Shown one piece after another: positions 6,611 through 10,135 of a DNA stretch of 10,135 bases. The position numbers were made by a program, and so were the translations under genes. Location: assembly GCA_021798075.1 (NCBI GenBank), contig JAJZYO010000050.1, positions 1 through 10,135 on the forward strand, read 5' to 3'. Under the pieces are notes generated by a model. That model made no database searches and had not been told where the DNA came from. It saw only the letters and a list, made by a program, of their open reading frames with translations. Every line of letters begins with the position of its first letter. The first letter of the stretch is position 1. The DNA comes from Actinomycetes bacterium (GTDB lineage: Bacteria; Actinomycetota; Acidimicrobiia; Acidimicrobiales; Palsa-688).

Positions 6611-7170
6611 AAGACCGCGCCCCCGTTCAAAGCGCCTTGCTAGTGACAGTCCCGCCGGCGCAGAGCGTGGCACGCTGGGTGAGATGGAGGTTCGACCCGA
6701 GTGCTCGCGGGCGAATGCCCCCCCATGTCACTGTCCTGTACCCCTTTGTGTTGCCGCCGCTCAGCGACGAGGTCATCCACACGCTACGCGATCTCTTCGC
6801 TGGCGTAGCGCCCTTCCGTTTCAGCCTGACCCAGGTGGCGTGGTTCGGTGAGCGCGTGGTTTACCTGGTACCCGAGCCCTCTGGCCCCTTCGAAGACCTG
6901 ACCTGGAAGGTGGTCGAAAAATTCCCTGGTTACCTGCCGTACGGGGGCGCGTACGGCACGGACCGTGTCGTGCCGCACCTCACCTTGGGCACGACCGGCC
7001 CGTCTGCAGCCCTACGGCGGGCGGCACTCAAGGTGGCTTCGCGCCTTCCCGTCCACGCTGTTGCCACGGAGGTGCTTCTCATGGTCCGCCATTCGGGCCG
7101 AAAGCCCTGGCGAGCCTTGGAGTCCTTCTCGCTCGGAGGGGGCTCGTCAGGCGGCGCCGTTGACTTCTAA
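6607..7170 (+). CDS. 2H phosphoesterase / 2'-5' RNA ligase superfamily protein
   Basis: A 187-residue protein with the two defining motifs of the 2H superfamily: PHVTVLYPF with H40 and T42, and PHLTLGTTG with H124 and T126. The 84-residue spacing between the histidines and the overall length are normal. Members hydrolyse or form 2',3'- or 2',5'-phosphodiester bonds in RNA ends, cyclic nucleotides or ADP-ribose cyclic phosphate; the substrate here cannot be predicted. The frame is open well upstream, but GTG at 6607 is chosen. It overlaps the stop of the fusion glycosyltransferase as GTGA (6607-6610), which implies translational coupling, and the conserved fold begins soon after (SALLVTVPP). 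No signal peptide is seen, so it is cytoplasmic. Its 3' end overlaps the convergent nucleotidyltransferase by 24 bp. A 2H protein is unexpected in a glycan locus; co-translation suggests a linked role but does not prove it. Confidence 0.88.
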   Translation: MKDRAPVQSALLVTVPPAQSVARWVRWRFDPSARGRMPPHVTVLYPFVLPPLSDEVIHTLRDLFAGVAPFRFSLTQVAWFGERVVYLVPEPSGPFEDLTWKVVEKFPGYLPYGGAYGTDRVVPHLTLGTTGPSAALRRAALKVASRLPVHAVATEVLLMVRHSGRKPWRALESFSLGGGSSGGAVDF

Positions 7171-7836
7171 AGCCCCTGGCCCAGCCCGTTCCCCCGACCC
7201 AAGCAGCCGTTGCAGAAGGGCAATGTCGTGGCGCTGCGCCCCGCTCGGCTCGAACCCCGAATGGTAGAGAAGCTGGGCCTCTACCGACAAGCAGGGGACG
7301 TCCTGGCCCCCCACCCGGCCTTGTGAGAAGGCTCTACAGCTCAGGTCGTCACCGTTACGTGGCTTGTCATCTGCTTCGCTTGCCACCCCTTCCGCCACCC
7401 CGAGCGCGGCGGCCAACTTTTCCCAATCGATGCTCAACAAGTCGACCACCCGCAGTTGGTTGTCGGCCATCTGCCAGCGGTCCGGCATCCAGAGTGCGAA
7501 GTGCATCTCATGTCTCACCTCGAAACCAAGCGACTCGAACACCGCCCGTGCGGCACCGGCGTGGTTCGCGAAGTCGTCCACCACGATGTCTACGTCGTCG
7601 TGCCGGCGTGTCTGGTGGCCCACGAGCGCGTCGACCCCCCACCCTCCCGCGAGCCAGAAGCGGATACCGGCATCTTCGAGCGCGCCGGACATGTCCACCA
7701 CTTCCCTCTCGGTCACCTCCCCGCGAAGGGCGCCGTAAAGCGGGGTGGCGAGCGCGCGGAGGAGCGAGTTCTCCTGCGCCTCGGCGAACTTCTGGCTCGC
7801 CTTCACCGCAGCCCAGCGCAGCGGCCGCACCGCCAT
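7147..7836 (-). CDS. ANT(2'')/Lnu-type minimal nucleotidyltransferase
   Basis: A 229-residue enzyme of the nucleotidyltransferase superfamily branch that includes aminoglycoside 2''- and lincosamide nucleotidyltransferases. These enzymes transfer an NMP from NTP to a hydroxyl. Residues 64-69 are GGWGVD, followed by GHQTRRHDDVDIV (73-85), where D81 and D83 are the expected metal ligands. VPCLSVEAQLLYHSGFE (180-196) and QRHDIALL (201-208) match the C-terminal pattern of Lnu/ANT enzymes. ATG at 7836 is chosen because codon use changes sharply there. In the first 30 codons after the ATG only one ends in A or T; in the 61 open codons upstream, from 8019, 22 do. The ~60 residues before GGWGVD form a basic helical extension beyond ANT(2''). 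In this setting it may modify a glycan precursor or a small molecule. Resistance should not be assumed. Confidence 0.85.
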   Translation of the reverse strand: MAVRPLRWAAVKASQKFAEAQENSLLRALATPLYGALRGEVTEREVVDMSGALEDAGIRFWLAGGWGVDALVGHQTRRHDDVDIVVDDFANHAGAARAVFESLGFEVRHEMHFALWMPDRWQMADNQLRVVDLLSIDWEKLAAALGVAEGVASEADDKPRNGDDLSCRAFSQGRVGGQDVPCLSVEAQLLYHSGFEPSGAQRHDIALLQRLLGSGERAGPGALEVNGAA

Positions 7837-7902
7837 AACGCCGCGATGGACAAACCGCCCCAACACGTGCGGCGGCGGCGGCAAACCTGGCCCGGAAACG
7901 CG

Positions 7903-7924
7903 TGATCGGCCTCCGGCCCGATCA
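7903..7924 (-). other. Stable hairpin upstream of the nucleotidyltransferase
   Basis: On the minus strand TGATCGG-G-CC pairs with GGCCGATCA around a GGA loop, giving a 9-bp GC-rich stem with a single bulged G. It lies 67 bp before the chosen ATG and about 200 bp after the stop of the GT2 gene at 8123. No T-run follows on either strand. It could be a terminator for the upstream operon or a structured part of the leader; the sequence does not decide. Confidence 0.35.
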
Positions 7925-8031
7925 GCCGACCCACCAGGACCGCTGCCGCCAACGGCCTCGCTCACAAGCCTCTCGCCGACGAAGGGTGCAGGGCTCCCGC
8001 CAGAACAACTTTTCTCCACCGTTATATCGAG

Positions 8032-8037
8032 AGTGTA
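8032..8037 (-). promoter_or_regulatory. Possible -10 box (TACACT) upstream of the nucleotidyltransferase
   Basis: Between 7841 and 8040 this is the only TANNNT hexamer on the minus strand. A start 6-7 nt downstream would fall at about 8025. The first in-frame GTG after it (8019) begins a stretch that does not look coding, so this would be a leadered promoter. TATAAC (8021-8026) is an alternative. No -35 is clear. Confidence 0.3.
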
Positions 8038-8122
8038 CCCACTCAGCGTGCCACCACCGCGCGCGCCCCTCCAACGACCACAGAGCCCTCGCAGTCTGAA
8101 CACAAATTCGCACTCTCGGCGG

Positions 8123-9112
8123 TCAATCCACCGCTGAGACTGGCGGCCGCCTGCGCTGAGCGACCTCCCGGCCGTCGAAAAGCAGGCTGTCCACCGGCGA
8201 TTTCCGTACCAAACCCCGGATCCGCCGACGTCCTGCCAAGGCAGCCGGCAAGAGCCGGAGGAAAGAAGGGGCCACCCGCACCACCGGCCCCGGCTGCGTC
8301 GGCCAGCCGCGAATGTCTTGCCACAAGTGCACGAGCGAGAGCCCGAGCGCGTGCCTGGGCGGGAACCCGCGTACCACTACGAGCATCGAGTTGCGCCGGA
8401 TCTGGCCGACTTTCCAAGCAGGCGGCAAAGTGGCAGTGGACAGCGAGTGCTGGTGGCGGACCACGGCCGTAGGGCAAGTCACGAAACGCCAGCCGGCGAG
8501 GCGCGCCCGCAGGCACCAGTCCGCGTCCTCGGCGTACATGAAAAGCGGCGACCACAAAGGCCCTACGTCCAAGAGAGCCTCCCGCCGCAGCAGCACCGCA
8601 GCGAAACAAGCGCCCCCAACATCCTCGACCCGGTCGTACTGGCCCTCGTCACTCTCCCCATGGCCCCGGTTGGCTACCCACCCGTCGGCCAAGATGCTTG
8701 CGCCGACAGAGTCGATCCTGTCAGAGTCACCCAAGAGCACCTTCGGTACGACGCCGGCCACGCGCGGGCCGGTCCTGGTCATGAGTTGGACCATCTCGTG
8801 GAGCGCTCCGGGCGCGAGCCAGGCGTCGTCATTCAGCAGGAGCACGAGCGGCGCGCCAGGCGCCCTGAGCACCTTCTCGAGCGCCCGGTTGAGGCCCTCG
8901 GCGTAACCCCAGTTGCGGCCGAGCGGCAACAACTCGACCGGCTGGCCGCCCCACTTGGCGACGAGCGGGTCGAGAGACGGGGCCACCGCTTCGGTCACGT
9001 TGTTGACCGCCACCACTACCCGGCCGGCGCCCGCCTCGAGGGCGGATCCGACACAGCGCTCGAGCGACAACTCGGGCCGATAGGCGAGCACGACGACATC
9101 GACCGCCTCCAC
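8123..9112 (-). CDS. GT2 family glycosyltransferase, rhamnosyltransferase-like
   Basis: A 329-residue inverting GT-A enzyme. Motifs in order: VDVVVLAYRPE (4-14) at the first strand; NRALEK preceded by GRNWGYAEGLN (65-75), the NxGxxxGxN-type motif of rhamnosyl-/galactofuranosyl-type GT2 enzymes; LLLNDDAWL (91-99) with the metal-binding NDD; VGGACFAAVLLRREAL (165-180); and FMYAEDADWCLRARLAGW (191-208), which contains the ED(A)DWC catalytic-base segment. A further ~120 residues are rich in Arg and hydrophobic positions and probably bind the membrane surface. GTG at 9112 is chosen because it directly precedes the first strand. Longer in-frame extensions overlap the flippase gene. It lies 28 bp after the flippase stop, so the two form an operon. 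A GAGGGA 12 nt upstream could be a weak, rather distant ribosome site inside a 12-bp tandem repeat. Confidence 0.9.
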   Translation of the reverse strand: MEAVDVVVLAYRPELSLERCVGSALEAGAGRVVVAVNNVTEAVAPSLDPLVAKWGGQPVELLPLGRNWGYAEGLNRALEKVLRAPGAPLVLLLNDDAWLAPGALHEMVQLMTRTGPRVAGVVPKVLLGDSDRIDSVGASILADGWVANRGHGESDEGQYDRVEDVGGACFAAVLLRREALLDVGPLWSPLFMYAEDADWCLRARLAGWRFVTCPTAVVRHQHSLSTATLPPAWKVGQIRRNSMLVVVRGFPPRHALGLSLVHLWQDIRGWPTQPGPVVRVAPSFLRLLPAALAGRRRIRGLVRKSPVDSLLFDGREVAQRRRPPVSAVD

Positions 9113-9121
9113 GGCTACATC

Positions 9122-9145
9122 AGTTCCCTCATGAGTCCCCTCATG
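9122..9145. repeat. Two tandem copies of a 12-bp unit at the flippase/GT2 junction
   Basis: AGTTCCCTCATG (9122-9133) is followed directly by AGTCCCCTCATG (9134-9145), with one mismatch. Read on the coding (minus) strand the unit is CATGAGGGRACT. The first copy contains the TGA stop of the flippase, and both carry a GAGGG(G/A) that resembles a Shine-Dalgarno core. It appears to be a small local duplication. Confidence 0.7.
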
Positions 9146-10135
9146 CGAAGAAGGCGAGATCCGCGAGCCTGGCCAACTGCAAAGGTGGGTGGGCGAGCGC
9201 CCGCACGAACGCCCCCGAGCGCCGGCCGAGCACGGCAAACCAGTAGGCCACGATGCCACACAGTGCGGGCAGGCCAGAGAAAAGCAGCCCGAGCGCGCCG
9301 CTCGGGGCGTAGGGGCGGGCCACGACTTCGAGCACCAGCGTCACCGCGAAGCCGACGAATGCCGGCAGCACGGGCACATCCCTCAGGAAGCTTGCCACTC
9401 GGGCGTCGTAGCGCCTCCTTGCCACTCGAAGCAGGAAGAGGCTTGCCACTATCGCGGCGACTGCCCCGCCGCCGGCCACGCCGACCGGCCCCAACTCCAG
9501 GAGCGAAGCCGTACCGGCGACGTTCACCACCATAGCCAGGGTGGCGTAGCGAGCTTCGACGTCCGGGCGCCCGACGGCCGCAAGGTACTGGGTCAACACC
9601 CCTGTCCAGAGGTTCACCAAGTCCCCCCCGAGGGCGACGGCTGCCACCATACCCCCGACGCGGAACCCGGGCCCCAGCCACTCCACCACGGCGAAGTAGG
9701 AAGCACCTATCCCGACGGCACTTATACCTGTCGTGACTACCACCCAAGCGCGCTGGAGCCGCTCGAAGGCCTCGGCCGTCCCCTCGTGCCCGTCCCTCGC
9801 GAAGGTGTGGGTCAAGTGGGTGCCGAAAGGGACCAGCAAGTTGTAGGCCATGTTGCGCACGCCCGACGACACCGTGGAGCCGGCATTGTAGAAAGCGAGC
9901 GCCCGGAGATGGAACACGCCTCCCACGAGCAGGCTCCCGACCTCGTTGTTGACCAAGGCGATCACACCCATCAGCTGCATGCTCCCCGAAAAGTGCAGGA
10001 TCTCCTTCACCTCTGGCCAGGGCAGGAGCCGGAGCCCGCGCCGGCTCATGTACCGGAGAGCCTTGGGCACAGTGAACGCAGAAGCGATGACCTGCTGGCC
10101 CACGTACACGATCCCCACACCTTTCAGCCCGGCAC
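9141..10135 (-). CDS. Polysaccharide flippase, MATE/Wzx-like (MOP superfamily), 5' part missing
   Basis: The frame is open from the right edge to a TGA at 9141-9143, giving about 330 residues of the C-terminal part of an integral membrane protein. Hydrophobic segments include GIVYVGQQVIASAFTV near the edge, a stretch around LMGVIALVNNEVGSLLVGG, then WVVVTTGISAVGIGASYF, GGMVAAVALGGDLVNLW, ATLAMVVNVAGTASLL, GAVAAIVASLFLL, FVGFAVTLVLEVV and LPALCGIVAYWFAVL. That is about eight, against 12-14 in a full transporter. Short polar loops such as NMAYNLLVPFGTHL fit MOP exporters that flip lipid-linked oligosaccharide. GTG at 10118 is not taken as the start, because the frame and hydrophobic pattern continue to the window edge. 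It leads an operon with the GT2 gene downstream. Wzx, MurJ-like and MATE drug exporters are hard to separate; the neighbours favour Wzx-type. Confidence 0.85.
   Translation of the reverse strand, partial: AGLKGVGIVYVGQQVIASAFTVPKALRYMSRRGLRLLPWPEVKEILHFSGSMQLMGVIALVNNEVGSLLVGGVFHLRALAFYNAGSTVSSGVRNMAYNLLVPFGTHLTHTFARDGHEGTAEAFERLQRAWVVVTTGISAVGIGASYFAVVEWLGPGFRVGGMVAAVALGGDLVNLWTGVLTQYLAAVGRPDVEARYATLAMVVNVAGTASLLELGPVGVAGGGAVAAIVASLFLLRVARRRYDARVASFLRDVPVLPAFVGFAVTLVLEVVARPYAPSGALGLLFSGLPALCGIVAYWFAVLGRRSGAFVRALAHPPLQLARLADLAFFA

Larger units (their letters stand above)
7837..8122 (-). other. 286-bp gap upstream of the nucleotidyltransferase, long leader or terminator region
   Basis: No gene is supported here, although the minus strand is open in the nucleotidyltransferase frame up to 8103. 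Third positions are much poorer in G/C than in the coding part, and the encoded peptide is low-complexity Gly/Pro/Ser/Arg. The region holds a -10-like TACACT (8032-8037, minus), an AT-rich patch GATATAAC just after it, and a strong hairpin at 7903-7924. If TACACT is the promoter, the leader would be about 190 nt, in contrast to the leaderless genes nearby. Confidence 0.5.

Noticed and set aside
7147..7836. Call as an antibiotic-resistance gene
   Set aside because: The ANT/Lnu resemblance is at motif level only, the protein has a non-standard N-terminal extension, and it sits in a glycan locus. Drug modification cannot be claimed.
7870..7883. GGC triplet run before the nucleotidyltransferase as a microsatellite
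   Set aside because: Only four repeats, expected by chance at this base composition.
9113..9259. N-terminal extension of the rhamnosyltransferase-like gene to 9259
   Set aside because: It overlaps the flippase coding sequence and encodes a low-complexity Ser/Gly/Arg stretch outside the GT2 fold.
1..10135. tRNA, rRNA, CRISPR array, insertion sequence, phage att site or replication origin
   Set aside because: No cloverleaf-like or conserved rRNA sequence, no regularly spaced repeats, no transposase or integrase frame and no long terminal inverted repeats were found on reading both strands.

Overview
GC-rich DNA, most likely from an actinobacterium (Actinomycetota). The signs are a strong G/C preference at third codon positions, frequent GTG starts, and several genes that appear to be transcribed without a leader. 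In those genes a TANNNT -10 hexamer lies 6-7 nt before the start codon and there is no Shine-Dalgarno sequence. The species cannot be named from the sequence alone.

The window is part of a cell-surface polysaccharide or glycoconjugate locus whose gene blocks switch strand repeatedly. From left to right: the 3' tail of an unrecognised + gene (1-171); a minus-strand GT-A glycosyltransferase (196-1056); a divergent GT-B (GT4) glycosyltransferase (1080-2159); a minus-strand GT2 glycosyltransferase (2236-3195); a divergent exported GH26-like glycoside hydrolase (about 3325-4422); a large two-domain GT-A/GT-B fusion (4466-6610); and a 2H phosphoesterase/2'-5' RNA ligase-like protein (6607-7170) that overlaps the fusion by four bases. 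Next comes a convergent minus-strand ANT/Lnu-type nucleotidyltransferase (7147-7836), then a 286-bp gap without a gene. A minus-strand operon follows, with a rhamnosyltransferase-like GT2 (8123-9112) downstream of a MATE/Wzx-like flippase (9141 to the right edge, 5' part missing).

Reading of the locus: the cytoplasmic glycosyltransferases build a lipid-linked glycan, the flippase moves it across the membrane, and the GH26-like protein may trim or remodel glycan outside the cell. The 2H phosphoesterase and the nucleotidyltransferase are not standard parts of such loci. They are the best candidates for an unusual decoration or side function. No polymerase, sugar-nucleotide synthesis gene, tRNA, rRNA, CRISPR array, transposase or att site was seen.

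The most robust unexpected observation is regulatory: five starts carry TANNNT-N6/7-(A/G)TG. One divergent pair (196-1056 and 1080-2159) is separated by only 23 bp, and its two opposing -10 hexamers share a central TA. No complete undescribed system can be claimed from this window. The GT-A/GT-B fusion coupled to a 2H phosphoesterase, next to a convergent overlapping nucleotidyltransferase, is the part most worth following up.
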